Shown piece by piece: positions 16,047 through 24,040 of a stretch of 47,941 nucleotides of DNA. Each line of letters starts with the position of its first letter. The first letter of the stretch is position 1. A program made the translations under genes and the position numbers. The notes under the pieces are model-generated. The model searched no databases and was not told the DNA's origin. It saw nothing but the letters and a program-made list of their open reading frames with translations. This stretch comes from BP-133 sp040756995 (GTDB lineage Bacteria; Actinomycetota; Acidimicrobiia; IMCC26256; BP-133): assembly GCA_040756995.1 (NCBI GenBank), contig JBFLYK010000048.1:1-47941 (forward strand). The letters run 5' to 3'.

Positions 16047-16817
16047 CTACCCACGGCGGCGAGTGGTGGCTCCGGACGGGCCCGAATCAGCCAACTCCTC
16101 GTCGAGCACGACCAGCGCCTCGGTGGGCGGCCCGCTGTCGGCCGGCTCCGGTGGCCGGCCCCACGCCGTCCTCGCCGAGGTAGACGCCGACGGGGACGGG
16201 GACGGGGACGGGGACGGCTCGGCGATCTCCGGCTCGCTGCCCTCGGGCGGAATCGGCACGGCCGACAGGTCGATCTCGTGCAGCTCGGGACGAGCCGGCG
16301 GCGGCAGGGTCCCCCGGCGGTCGAGCTCCTCGAGCTCCTTCTCGAGGATCGCCCGCAGCCGGCCGCGGTAGTCGGCCTGCACCCGCTCCAGCGCGTCGAT
16401 GTCGAGGCTGAGCAGCTCGCGCCGGGCCGAGAGCTCGGACACGATCGCCTCGTACTTCTGACGCTGGGCCTCGCCGATGATCCGGGCCTGATCCTCCGCT
16501 TCACTGGTCAGCGTGAGGGCCCGGTCCTCGGCTTCCTCGACAAGCTGTCGAGCCTTCTCGTGGGCGGCCGTCACCGTCTCGTCGGCGGTGCGCTGTGCCA
16601 GGAGAAGCGTCTGGCGGAGCACGGTCTCCATCTCCTTGGCCGAGGACCCCTCGGCTTCGAGAGTGGCGATCTTCTCCTGGAGCTGGCGGTTCCGCTCGTG
16701 CATGCGCTCGAGCGTGATGGCCGCCCGCTCGAGGAGCTCTTCAACCTCGTCGGGCCGGTAGCCGCGGAACGCCTCCCGCAGCTCCGCATTCCGGAGATCA
16801 TGAGGCGTTACATCCAT
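16047..16817 (-). CDS. divIVA: DivIVA/Wag31-family polar growth and division-site protein
   Basis: 256 aa. The N-terminus MDVTPHDLRNAELREAFRGY followed by RPDEVEELLERA is the membrane-binding DivIVA domain, then a long coiled coil (about 35-170) rich in Glu, Arg and Leu heptads. The C-terminal tail is disordered, with a Ser-Pro run at 201-210 encoded by four CGGGGA units (16191-16214 on the plus strand). In actinobacteria this protein marks poles and recruits wall synthesis. It is the last gene of the dcw-associated run. No ribosome-binding site is seen; TAGGAT lies 6 nt before the ATG. Confidence 0.93.
   Translation of the reverse strand: MDVTPHDLRNAELREAFRGYRPDEVEELLERAAITLERMHERNRQLQEKIATLEAEGSSAKEMETVLRQTLLLAQRTADETVTAAHEKARQLVEEAEDRALTLTSEAEDQARIIGEAQRQKYEAIVSELSARRELLSLDIDALERVQADYRGRLRAILEKELEELDRRGTLPPPARPELHEIDLSAVPIPPEGSEPEIAEPSPSPSPSPSASTSARTAWGRPPEPADSGPPTEALVVLDEELADSGPSGATTRRRG
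16191..16214. repeat. Four tandem CGGGGA hexamers inside divIVA
   Basis: The unit encodes Ser-Pro on the minus strand. Since the unit is 6 nt, copy-number change would lengthen or shorten the tail without a frameshift. Confidence 0.8.
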
Positions 16818-16823
16818 AGGGCG

Positions 16824-16829
16824 ATCCTA
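16824..16829 (-). promoter_or_regulatory. Candidate -10 element (TAGGAT), leaderless divIVA start
   Basis: A TANNNT hexamer 6 nt before the ATG at 16817, with no Shine-Dalgarno sequence. This spacing places the transcription start at about the initiation codon. An inverted repeat (CCACCC ... GGGTGG, 16841-16857) lies upstream and could be an operator or attenuator. Confidence 0.5.
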
Positions 16830-16896
16830 ACGATCAGCCACCCGAGGTGGGTGGACCCGGCTACGGGCAGTGACCGGCAGTCTCAGGCGGCGCTTA

Positions 16897-17139
16897 TCAG
16901 CGACAGATGGCGCTCTGGAGGATCTGCAGGCCGATGAACACGACAATCGGAGAGATGTCGATCATGCCGATCGAGGGGATGAGCCGGCGGACGGGCCCCA
17001 TCACCGGTTCGGTCAACTGGTAGACGATCGAGGCGATCGAGGCCATGGCCGTGCCGGGCTGGAGCGGGAACCAGGAGAGGAAGACGCGGGCGAGGAGAAC
17101 GATGTAGTAGACGCTGATGAGGGAGCAGAGAAGATCCAC
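16897..17139 (-). CDS. ylmG: YggT/YlmG-family membrane protein
   Basis: 80 aa from a GTG at 17139, 22 nt after the sepF stop. Two membrane helices (about 2-22 and 58-76) flank the family core LLARVFLSWFPLQP and the motif EPVMGPVRRLIPSIG, then the second helix DISPIVVFIGLQIL. Family members influence nucleoid and division organisation in several bacteria and chloroplasts; the mechanism is unclear. Its place between sepF and divIVA is the standard one. The start choice removes an unrelated 48-codon extension that would overlap sepF. Confidence 0.92.
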   Translation of the reverse strand: MDLLCSLISVYYIVLLARVFLSWFPLQPGTAMASIASIVYQLTEPVMGPVRRLIPSIGMIDISPIVVFIGLQILQSAICR

Positions 17140-17161
17140 GCCGTGGCGACTCTCGGACTCG

Positions 17162-17626
17162 CTAGGCCCGGAACAACCCGCGGGCCTGGAGGCGCTCCTT
17201 CTCCTCCTGGGAGACCTCGACGTTGGACGGCGTGAGCAGGAAGACCTGGTCGGCCACCCGCGACATCGACCCGCCGAGGGCATAGGCGAGGCCGCTGGAG
17301 AAGTCGATCAGCCGGCGCTGGAGGTCACGGTCGAGGCCCTGCAGGTTGAGGATCACCGGCTGGTTGGCCTTGAGCCGGTCGCCCACCTCCTGGGCATCGT
17401 TGAACCCCCGTGGTTCGACGACGTGGACCCGGGCCGCGGTGGAGGCCGACGGCATCGTCCGCACGACGCTCGGCCGGGGGGCGGCCGCCGGCCCTTCGTC
17501 ACGGCTCAGCGGCCGCACGTTGGGGCCGGGATCGGCGGCGCGGGAAGGCGTCCCGATGTCCACTTCATCTTCCGGCTCGTCGACGAGGCCCAGGTACACC
17601 ATTGCCCGTCGCCACATCGCAGCCAT
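17162..17626 (-). CDS. sepF: Cell division protein SepF
   Basis: FtsZ membrane anchor and ring-alignment factor, 154 aa. The start MAAMWRRAMVYLGLVDEPEDE is an amphipathic membrane-targeting helix. A variable linker (about 25-65) follows, then the SepF domain: VHVVEPRGFNDAQEVGDRLK, PVILNLQGLDRDLQRRLIDFSSGLAYALGG, and VFLLTPSNVEVS. With no ftsA in the cluster, SepF is expected to be the main FtsZ tether here. A strong AAGGAGGG lies 7 nt before the ATG at 17626. It is 51 nt downstream of yggS. Confidence 0.96.
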   Translation of the reverse strand: MAAMWRRAMVYLGLVDEPEDEVDIGTPSRAADPGPNVRPLSRDEGPAAAPRPSVVRTMPSASTAARVHVVEPRGFNDAQEVGDRLKANQPVILNLQGLDRDLQRRLIDFSSGLAYALGGSMSRVADQVFLLTPSNVEVSQEEKERLQARGLFRA

Positions 17627-17677
17627 CGAACAGCCCTCCTTCTCCGGCCGAACCTATCGTTGCAGACTCGGCGGTGC

Positions 17678-18364
17678 TCATCGTGGACCCTTTGGCACCC
17701 GGCTGCCGAAGATCGCCCGCCCCACCCGGACGATGGTGGCCCCTTCCTCCACGGCCACCTCGAAGTCGTCGCTCATTCCCATCGACACTTCGGCCAGGCC
17801 GAGCCGGTCGGCCAGCTCGGCCAGGGCAGCGAACGCCGGGCGGGGATCACGCCCGGCGGCCGGAATCGTCATCAACCCGTCGACGCTCAGCCCCACCGAC
17901 CGCAGCCCGTCGACCAGCGCCGGCGCGTCGTCGGGAACCACGCCGGCCTTGGCCGGGTCGTCGGCCACGTTGACCTCGGCCAGCACCGCCGCTCCGGGCG
18001 CCCGGCCGGCGATGGCCCGTCCGAGCTCGATCCGGTCCACCGACTGCCACAGGTCGACGACCGGGGCGAGGGCGGCGACCTTGTTGCGCTGCAGCCGCCC
18101 GATGAAATGCCAGGTGGGCCGGGTGCGCAGCTGCGGGGCTTTGGCCAGGAGCTCCTGGGCCCGGTTCTCGCCGAGCTCGGTGGCGCCGGCGTCGAGAGCG
18201 GCCTGCATCACCGGCGGTGGCACGCCCTTGGTCACGACGACCAGCCGCACGGTCGAAGCCAGCCGGCCGGCCCGACGAGCGGCCTCGGCCACCCGCGTCC
18301 GGACGGCCGCCAGCCGATCGGCGACGTCCTCCGGCGCGACGGCGGTGGCATCAACCGGGTTCAC
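17678..18364 (-). CDS. yggS: YggS/PLPBP-family pyridoxal-phosphate homeostasis protein
   Basis: 228 aa single-domain PLP-binding TIM barrel. The PLP lysine lies in LVVVTKGVPPPVM, followed by the family signature ELGENRAQELLAKAP and WHFIGRLQRNK. The C-terminal phosphate site is near LSMGMSDDFEVAVEEGATIVRVG (here VSMGMSDDFE). It helps control PLP and amino-acid pools rather than catalysing a known reaction. The GTG at 18364 overlaps the pgeF stop (GTGA), so translation is coupled. Confidence 0.95.
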   Translation of the reverse strand: MNPVDATAVAPEDVADRLAAVRTRVAEAARRAGRLASTVRLVVVTKGVPPPVMQAALDAGATELGENRAQELLAKAPQLRTRPTWHFIGRLQRNKVAALAPVVDLWQSVDRIELGRAIAGRAPGAAVLAEVNVADDPAKAGVVPDDAPALVDGLRSVGLSVDGLMTIPAAGRDPRPAFAALAELADRLGLAEVSMGMSDDFEVAVEEGATIVRVGRAIFGSRVPKGPR

Positions 18365-19107
18365 CGGGCGGCCACGAGCATCGTCTGCAGCCCGGTGGCG
18401 CCGTGCCGGCGCGTGTCGCGCCGGTGCGAGAAATGTTCGGGCGAGCAGGCGGTGCAGATGTTGACATCGTCGATGTCGCTCACACCGGCCTCGCTGAGGG
18501 CCAACGCCACCGCGACGGGGAGGTCGAGGGCGAGCCGGCCGTCGGCCGTCGTCCCCGCGACCTCCGGCCCGAGCCGGGCGGCGAGCGGGTCGAGGTCGCT
18601 GGCCGAGAACTCGTAGCACTCCGGGTGGATGCAGGGCCCGAGCACCGCCCGCACCGGGCCCGTCGTGCGCCGGCGAACTTCGGCCACCGCCGCCTCGAGG
18701 ACGCCGGCCACGATCCCCCGCCATCCGGCATGCACAGCTCCGATGACGCCCGGGGCCACCAGGGCCACGGGCGCGCAGTCGGCGGTGAGGACCGAGAGCA
18801 CCGTCTGGGGCTGGGTGCTCACCGCCGCGTCGGCCTGAGGCGCCGGCTTGCCGGCGGTCGGCCCCGCCAGGTCGGCGGGATAGACGCGGGCGCCGTGCAC
18901 CTGATGGAGGGAGATCCAGTCCGCCGGATCGGAGCCCGGCCCACCGAGCGCCGCGCCGATGCGGCCACGGTTCTCGTCGACGTTGGCGGGGTCGTCACCC
19001 CGGGCGTAGCCGGCATTGGCCGTGTCGAACGGTGGTGCCGAGACTCCTCCGGTCCGGTCACTGAAGAGGATCTCGGCCCCGGGAAGCTCGAGGCGGATCC
19101 AGGACAA
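18361..19107 (-). CDS. pgeF: PgeF/YfiH peptidoglycan editing factor, multicopper polyphenol oxidoreductase family
   Basis: About 248 aa if the TTG at 19107 is the start; it lies 10 nt after the ftsZ stop and gives the usual family length, but no ribosome-binding site is seen, so the start is uncertain. Motifs: SDRTGGVSAPPFDTANAG, LHQVHGARV, LTADCAPV, AVHAGWRGI, LGPCIHPECYEF, and near the end CSPEHFSHRRD. In E. coli the homologue prevents wrong amino acids (L-Ser for L-Ala) in the stem peptide; other homologues have purine nucleosidase/deaminase activity. Position after ftsZ supports the wall-editing role. Confidence 0.9.
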   Translation of the reverse strand: MSWIRLELPGAEILFSDRTGGVSAPPFDTANAGYARGDDPANVDENRGRIGAALGGPGSDPADWISLHQVHGARVYPADLAGPTAGKPAPQADAAVSTQPQTVLSVLTADCAPVALVAPGVIGAVHAGWRGIVAGVLEAAVAEVRRRTTGPVRAVLGPCIHPECYEFSASDLDPLAARLGPEVAGTTADGRLALDLPVAVALALSEAGVSDIDDVNICTACSPEHFSHRRDTRRHGATGLQTMLVAAR

Positions 19108-19117
19108 CGCCAGAGCG

Positions 19118-20215
19118 CTAGGGCCGGTTGATGAACGAGGGCACGTCGAACTCGTCCTCCACGAGCTCGTCCTCGCGCATGTCGAGCTCGTCGAGCGGGC
19201 CGGTCTCGTCCTCGTGGTAACGGAGGTCGACGATCCGCCGCTCGGCCACCCGGGGCCGCTCGCCGTCGAACCGGTCGAACCCGGCCGCCACCACCGTGAC
19301 CCGCACCTGGTCACCGAGCGAGTCGTCGATGATGGTGCCGAAGATGATGTTGGCGTCGGGGTGCGCCGCCTGGGCGATGAGCTCGCAGGCCTCGTTGACC
19401 TCGTGGAGCGAGATGTCGGCCGGACCGGCGATGCTGAGCAGGATGCCGCGGGCGCCCTCGATGCCGGCCTCGAGCAGCGGGCTGGAGACGGCGGCCCGGG
19501 CGGCGTTGACGCTCCGTCCCTCGCCGTTGGCCAGGCCGATGCCCATGAGCGCCGAACCGGCGTTGGTCATGATCATCTTCACGTCGGCGAAGTCCGTGTT
19601 GATGAGACCCGGCGTCGTGATGAGATCGCTGATGCCCTGCACACCCTGGAGGAGGACCTCGTCGGCCGCCTTGAAGGCGCTCGTCAGCGCGGTCTTGTCG
19701 TCGACCACCTGGAGCAGCCGGTCGTTGGGAATGACGATGAGGGTGTCGACCTTCTCCTTCAGCTTGCGGATGCCGTCCTCCGCCTGCATCGAACGCCGCC
19801 GGCCTTCGAACGTGAACGGCCGGGTCACGACGCCGACCGTCAGCGCACCGAGGCTCTTGCCGATCTCGGCGACAACGGGTGCCCCGCCCGTCCCGGTACC
19901 ACCGCCCTTGCCGGCGGTGATGAAGACCATGTCGGCCCCCTTGAGGACCTCGGTGATCTCGTCGCGGTGTTCCTCGGCGGCCAGGCGGCCGACCTCGGGA
20001 TCGGAACCGGCGCCGAGACCGCGGGTCAACTGACGACCGATGTCGAGCTTGACGTCGGCGTCGCTGCCGAGCAGCGCCTGGGCGTCGGTGTTGATGGCGA
20101 TGAACTCGACGCCTTTCAAGCCGGCGTCGATCATCCGGTTCACCGCATTGCAACCACCGCCGCCGACACCGACGACCTTGATCACGGCCAGGTAGTTCTG
20201 AGGAGCGCCCACCAT
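19118..20215 (-). CDS. ftsZ: Cell division GTPase FtsZ
   Basis: Tubulin homologue forming the Z-ring, 365 aa from the ATG at 20215 with AGAAGG 6 nt upstream; an in-frame ATG 14 codons earlier is less likely. The GTP signature GGGTGTG is at 104-110. VVGVGGGGCNAVNRM (nucleotide-binding loop), INTDAQAL, and a T7 loop variant NTDFADV (commonly NLDFADV) are present. The linker is very acidic and the conserved C-terminal peptide is DVPSFINRP, the expected binding site for SepF. A separate promoter region lies upstream. Confidence 0.98.
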   Translation of the reverse strand: MVGAPQNYLAVIKVVGVGGGGCNAVNRMIDAGLKGVEFIAINTDAQALLGSDADVKLDIGRQLTRGLGAGSDPEVGRLAAEEHRDEITEVLKGADMVFITAGKGGGTGTGGAPVVAEIGKSLGALTVGVVTRPFTFEGRRRSMQAEDGIRKLKEKVDTLIVIPNDRLLQVVDDKTALTSAFKAADEVLLQGVQGISDLITTPGLINTDFADVKMIMTNAGSALMGIGLANGEGRSVNAARAAVSSPLLEAGIEGARGILLSIAGPADISLHEVNEACELIAQAAHPDANIIFGTIIDDSLGDQVRVTVVAAGFDRFDGERPRVAERRIVDLRYHEDETGPLDELDMREDELVEDEFDVPSFINRP

Positions 20216-20520
20216 CGCAACCTTCTCTCGTGCTCGTGGCTTCAAGCCGTCCGCCAATTCCGGCCTCCCCTCGCGACCTCGTCAGGCCGCGACCTACCTG
20301 GCCGGTATGTCAGAAAACGATTGTCCAGCAAGGGATTCAGCAGTGCTGCAGTGATTCCGTTCTGACGACCATCCCAGCCCCCGGCCGCCTTCGGGGCGCC
20401 CCGCAGGTCCGTCGCTTGAAGCTCTACTTGAGCCTGAACGAGGGGTGAACCTGCGGTTGGCGCCGAGACTCTAAACCAATGGCGCGGAACGGTGCAATTG
20501 CCGCGATCCCTTATCTGGCT
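20216..20520 (-). promoter_or_regulatory. ftsQ-ftsZ intergenic region with candidate promoter
   Basis: This 305-nt gap is the only large break in the cluster and holds no convincing gene. A promoter candidate for ftsZ has -35 TTGCAC (20492-20497) and -10 TAGAGT (20468-20473) with an 18-nt spacer, which would leave a 5' leader of about 245 nt. The leader contains a GGGGCGCCCC palindrome (20393-20402) and an AT-richer segment near 20320-20360. Multiple ftsZ promoters are typical of actinobacteria. Confidence 0.55.
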
Positions 20521-21576
20521 TCAATCGCGCGGCTTTCCGGGGCTCGGACGAGCAGTTGTGCCGCGGCCCGGTGCAGGAATGCTGGTCGCAGCGGTGGGAG
20601 CGGTCGGAACAACCACCGGAGCCTGGGGAACCCGTACGTCGAGAACGGCCACGGACCGATCGCCGACGCGCTCGAGAAGGACGCTCAGCGCGGCCACCTT
20701 CGCCGCCAGTGACGTCGCCGGGCCGATCCGGATCTCCCGTCCGCCCCCGTGAAGGGTGACGGCTTCGCCGTCGAGGGTGGCACTGGTGACCTGTTTCCGG
20801 ATGGTCTCCGGCAACGCGGCGACTACGTCGAGCGCCGGGCGGGCGCGGTCGAAAACGTCGGCCGGGGCCGGAGCCGCGCCGGCCCCGATCACCTCCGGCA
20901 GCTCGCCGGGGCGGTCGGGACGCTCGGCCAGCACGCGGCCGGTCCGATCGAGGAGCACCCAGCCGCCGGCCGGACGGGCGGCGATGGCGGCCGCCACGCG
21001 CTCGGTGAGATGGATGCGGACGACGTTGGGGAACCCCCGCTCGACGGTCGCCGTGTCGACCCGCGGGAGGCGGCGGAGGCGCCGCTCAGCCGCCGCCGTG
21101 TCGACGGAGACCATCGGTTGCCCGCGGCGGAGGCCGGCGCCGGCGGTGGCCTCCTCGGGAGTGACGACCGCGCCGCCGGTGACCCGGATGTGGTCGACGT
21201 CGAGCAGGGCGGAGCGGGTGGTCGTCCACGTCGCGCCTGTGAACAGCAGGATCGCCGCCACCGCGGCGACGATGCGACCGGCCAGTGTCTGCGGCAACCA
21301 GTTGGTCAGTCGGCGCAGAGCGTCGCGCAGGGAACGGGTGGCGTGCAGACCTCGGCGCGCCGCTTTGCCGGCGCCGGCCACGGCCCGTCCCGCCACGGGG
21401 GCCTGCCAGGCCAGCGGCCGCTGCAGCGCGGCGGGAAGCTTGGCCCGCCAGCCCTCGGGGCCGCCGGCCGTCCGCCGGTCGGGACCGGGTCGGCGGGCGA
21501 ACCGCCCCGACGCCGGCGGCCGGGTGTGGCGCACAACCGTGACACGGCGCTGGGTCCGATCCTCTCGACGACTCAC
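20521..21576 (-). CDS. ftsQ: Cell division protein FtsQ
   Basis: 351 aa bitopic membrane protein of the divisome. A long basic, Pro/Arg/Ala-rich cytoplasmic segment (1-97) precedes one membrane helix (99-117), the POTRA domain (about 125-196: LLDVDHIRVTGGAVVTPEEA ... GFPNVVRIHLTER) and the FtsQ beta domain. The tail is Pro/Thr-rich (APVVVPTAPTAATS). The GTG start at 21576 overlaps the murB stop (GTGA). The cytoplasmic extension is longer than in E. coli FtsQ, common in actinobacteria. Confidence 0.93.
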   Translation of the reverse strand: MSRREDRTQRRVTVVRHTRPPASGRFARRPGPDRRTAGGPEGWRAKLPAALQRPLAWQAPVAGRAVAGAGKAARRGLHATRSLRDALRRLTNWLPQTLAGRIVAAVAAILLFTGATWTTTRSALLDVDHIRVTGGAVVTPEEATAGAGLRRGQPMVSVDTAAAERRLRRLPRVDTATVERGFPNVVRIHLTERVAAAIAARPAGGWVLLDRTGRVLAERPDRPGELPEVIGAGAAPAPADVFDRARPALDVVAALPETIRKQVTSATLDGEAVTLHGGGREIRIGPATSLAAKVAALSVLLERVGDRSVAVLDVRVPQAPVVVPTAPTAATSIPAPGRGTTARPSPGKPRD

Positions 21577-22622
21577 GGGGATCCTCCGGTTGTTGCGGCC
21601 GATCGGTCGACGACCGCGGCGTTGTCTTCGCCGGGCCAGGCTTCGGGGGCGCCGGGGCGGGCGCCGGCCAGCCCGGCGAAGGCGACCCGGCGCAGCTCGG
21701 GCACCAGCCGGACGCCGGTCTCGGCCTCAACCCGACGTTGAACCTCGAGGACGAGGGCGACGACGTCGGCGGCGCGGCCCCGCCCGTCGGGCTCGGCCTG
21801 GAAGAAGTTGGCGTGGCGTTCGGAGACCCAGGCGGTGCCGACCCGGAACCCCTTGAGCCCGCAGCTGTCGATGAGCCGGCCGGCGGAGTCGCCGGGTGGA
21901 TTGGTGAAGACGGAACCGGCGTTGTTGCCACCGGGCTGGTTCGCCCGCCGCCACCGCACGACCTCGTCGATCTCGGCCTTGCAGTCTTCGGCCGGCCGGG
22001 CGGTCACCGTGAACTCGGCCCGGACGACGACGTGGGCCGGCCCGAGGTTCGAGTGCCGGTAGGTGAGGTCGAGCGACCCGGCCGGGCGCTCGTCGACCCG
22101 GCCTTCGCCGCCGGCGACGTCGACCACCCACGCCCGCCGGAGGACCTCGACGGTCTCCCGGCCGTGGCCGCCGGCGTTCATGCGCACGGCGCCGCCGACC
22201 GAGCCGGGGATTCCGGCGAAGAACTCGACGCCGCCCCATCCGGCGGCGGCCGCCTTCCGGGCCAGGACGGGGAGGCGGACACCGCCGCCGGCCATGACCC
22301 CTGCCCGAGTGGCGTCGCCCGGATCGGGGACGATCTCGAGCTCGGCCAGCGGACCCTCGAGCAGCACGGCCACGCCGGCGAATCCCTCGTCGGCCACCAG
22401 TAGGTTCGACCCCCGGCCGACACAGAGGAACGGGATCCCGGCCGGGAGAGCGCCGGCCACGGCGGCCAGGTCCTCCTCGCCCCGGGCGCGGACCAGCACG
22501 GCGGCCGGCCCCCCGAGCCCGTAGGTGGTGAGCGCCGAGAACGGAACGTCGCGCTCGACCGGCCCCCCGAGGGCGTGGCCGAGCCGGGCGGCGGCCTCGT
22601 CGAGCGCGGCCGAGGCGGTCAT
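21573..22622 (-). CDS. murB: UDP-N-acetylenolpyruvoylglucosamine reductase
   Basis: FAD enzyme making UDP-MurNAc, 349 aa from an ATG at 22622 overlapping the murC stop (ATGA). Visible: TTYGLGGPAAVLVRA (FAD domain start), LCVGRGSNLLVADEGF, EFFAGIPGSVGGAVRMNAGGHG, YRHSNLG, and NNAGSVFTNPPGDSAGRLID with the catalytic serine, then HANFF. Layout matches the type with the RxxSxNP-like loop replaced by the NNAGSVF version. Cytosolic, second committed step of peptidoglycan synthesis. Confidence 0.96.
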   Translation of the reverse strand: MTASAALDEAAARLGHALGGPVERDVPFSALTTYGLGGPAAVLVRARGEEDLAAVAGALPAGIPFLCVGRGSNLLVADEGFAGVAVLLEGPLAELEIVPDPGDATRAGVMAGGGVRLPVLARKAAAAGWGGVEFFAGIPGSVGGAVRMNAGGHGRETVEVLRRAWVVDVAGGEGRVDERPAGSLDLTYRHSNLGPAHVVVRAEFTVTARPAEDCKAEIDEVVRWRRANQPGGNNAGSVFTNPPGDSAGRLIDSCGLKGFRVGTAWVSERHANFFQAEPDGRGRAADVVALVLEVQRRVEAETGVRLVPELRRVAFAGLAGARPGAPEAWPGEDNAAVVDRSAATTGGSP

Positions 22623-24040
22623 GCGACCGGCACCGGAGCCTGCGCCGGGGAACCGAACGCGCCGGAGCGGAGCCACTCGTCGGCCAGGGAGGTCACGTCA
22701 CCGGCGCCGAGGGTGATCACCAGGTCGCCGGGCCTCGTGAGCTCTGGGAGCCGGGTGATGATGTCGGCCCGCTTCGGGAGATAGAGGACCCGCTTGCTCG
22801 GTTCGGCTTCGGTCACGGCCTGGAGGATCAGGCGGCCCGACACGCCGGGCTGGGGTGGCTCGCCGGCGGCGTAGACGTCGGTGAGGACGACGATGTCGGC
22901 GTCGGTGAAGGCGTCGCCGAAATCCGGCCAGAGGCGAGCGGTGCGGCTGTAGCGGTGGGGCTGGAAGACGGCCACGATCCGGGACCAGTCGCCCTCCCGG
23001 GCGGCGGTCAGCGTGGCCTTGATCTCGCCGGGGAGGTGGGCGTAGTCGTCGACGAGGGTGACGCCGCCGACTTCGCCGTGGAACTGGAAGCGGCGGGCGA
23101 CCCCGGCGAAGCGGCCGAGGGCGGCCCGGACGGCGTCGAACGGTACGCCGATCTCGGTGGCCAGCGCCGCCGCCCCGGCGGCGTTGCGGGCGTTGTGGCG
23201 GCCGGGGGCGGGCAGCACGATCTCGCCGAGGGGCTCGCCGTGGCGGAGCAGCGTGAAGCGGCTGCCGAGCCGGTCGCCGGAGTAGCCCTCGATCCGGTAG
23301 TCCGCGCCGTCCGCTTCGCCGTAGGTGACGACCGGCCGGCCGGCGGCGGTGACCTCGGCGGCCAGGCGGGCCGCGCCGGGGTCGTCGGCGCAGGCCACCC
23401 GGGGGCCGGGTGCGCTCGACAGGTACCGCACGCAGGCCGCCTCGAGGGCCGCCATGTCGCCGTAGTGGTCGAGGTGGTCGGGTTCGACGTTGGTGAGGAT
23501 CACCGCCTCCGGCGCGATCTCGACGAACGTGCCGTCGCTCTCGTCGGCCTCGATGACCAGCCATTCACCTTCGTCGTAGGAGGCGTTGCTCCCGACCTCG
23601 TTGGGCTCACCGCCGATGAGGAACGACGGGTGCCACCCGGCGGCCCGCAGGATCAGCGTGGTCATCGTCGACGTCGTCGTCTTGCCGTGGGTACCGGAGA
23701 TGGCCACCGTACGGCGGGTGTCGACGATGGCGGCCAGCGCCTCGGCCCGGCGCAGCACCGGCACGCCGCGCTCTTTGGCCGCCACCACCTCGGGATTCGT
23801 CGGCGGGATGGCGGTCGACACCACCACGGCGTCGACGTCGGCCGGGAGGCAGGCGGCGTCGTGGGGGACGTGGACGTCGACGCCGAGGAACCGCAGCCGC
23901 TCCAGGCCCCGCCAGCTCTTGAGGTCCGACCCGCTGACCGTGTGGCCGAGCCGGGTGAGCACGGCGGCGATCCCGCTCATGGCCATCCCGCCGATGCCGA
24001 CGATGTGGATCTTGCGAGGCGCGCTGAGGTCGAGGGTCAC
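22619..24040 (-). CDS. murC: UDP-N-acetylmuramate-L-alanine ligase
   Basis: ATP-dependent Mur ligase adding L-Ala to UDP-MurNAc, 473 aa. The GTG at 24040 overlaps the murG stop. The N-terminal nucleotide-binding motif is IHIVGIGGMAMSGIA, the ATP loop AISGTHGKTTTSTM, and the central domain includes NVEPDHLDHYGD. The C-terminal domain shows HNARNAAGAAA and DDYAHLPGEIKATL, AVFQPHRYSRT. All family positions I can check are kept. Confidence 0.97.
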   Translation of the reverse strand: MTLDLSAPRKIHIVGIGGMAMSGIAAVLTRLGHTVSGSDLKSWRGLERLRFLGVDVHVPHDAACLPADVDAVVVSTAIPPTNPEVVAAKERGVPVLRRAEALAAIVDTRRTVAISGTHGKTTTSTMTTLILRAAGWHPSFLIGGEPNEVGSNASYDEGEWLVIEADESDGTFVEIAPEAVILTNVEPDHLDHYGDMAALEAACVRYLSSAPGPRVACADDPGAARLAAEVTAAGRPVVTYGEADGADYRIEGYSGDRLGSRFTLLRHGEPLGEIVLPAPGRHNARNAAGAAALATEIGVPFDAVRAALGRFAGVARRFQFHGEVGGVTLVDDYAHLPGEIKATLTAAREGDWSRIVAVFQPHRYSRTARLWPDFGDAFTDADIVVLTDVYAAGEPPQPGVSGRLILQAVTEAEPSKRVLYLPKRADIITRLPELTRPGDLVITLGAGDVTSLADEWLRSGAFGSPAQAPVPVA

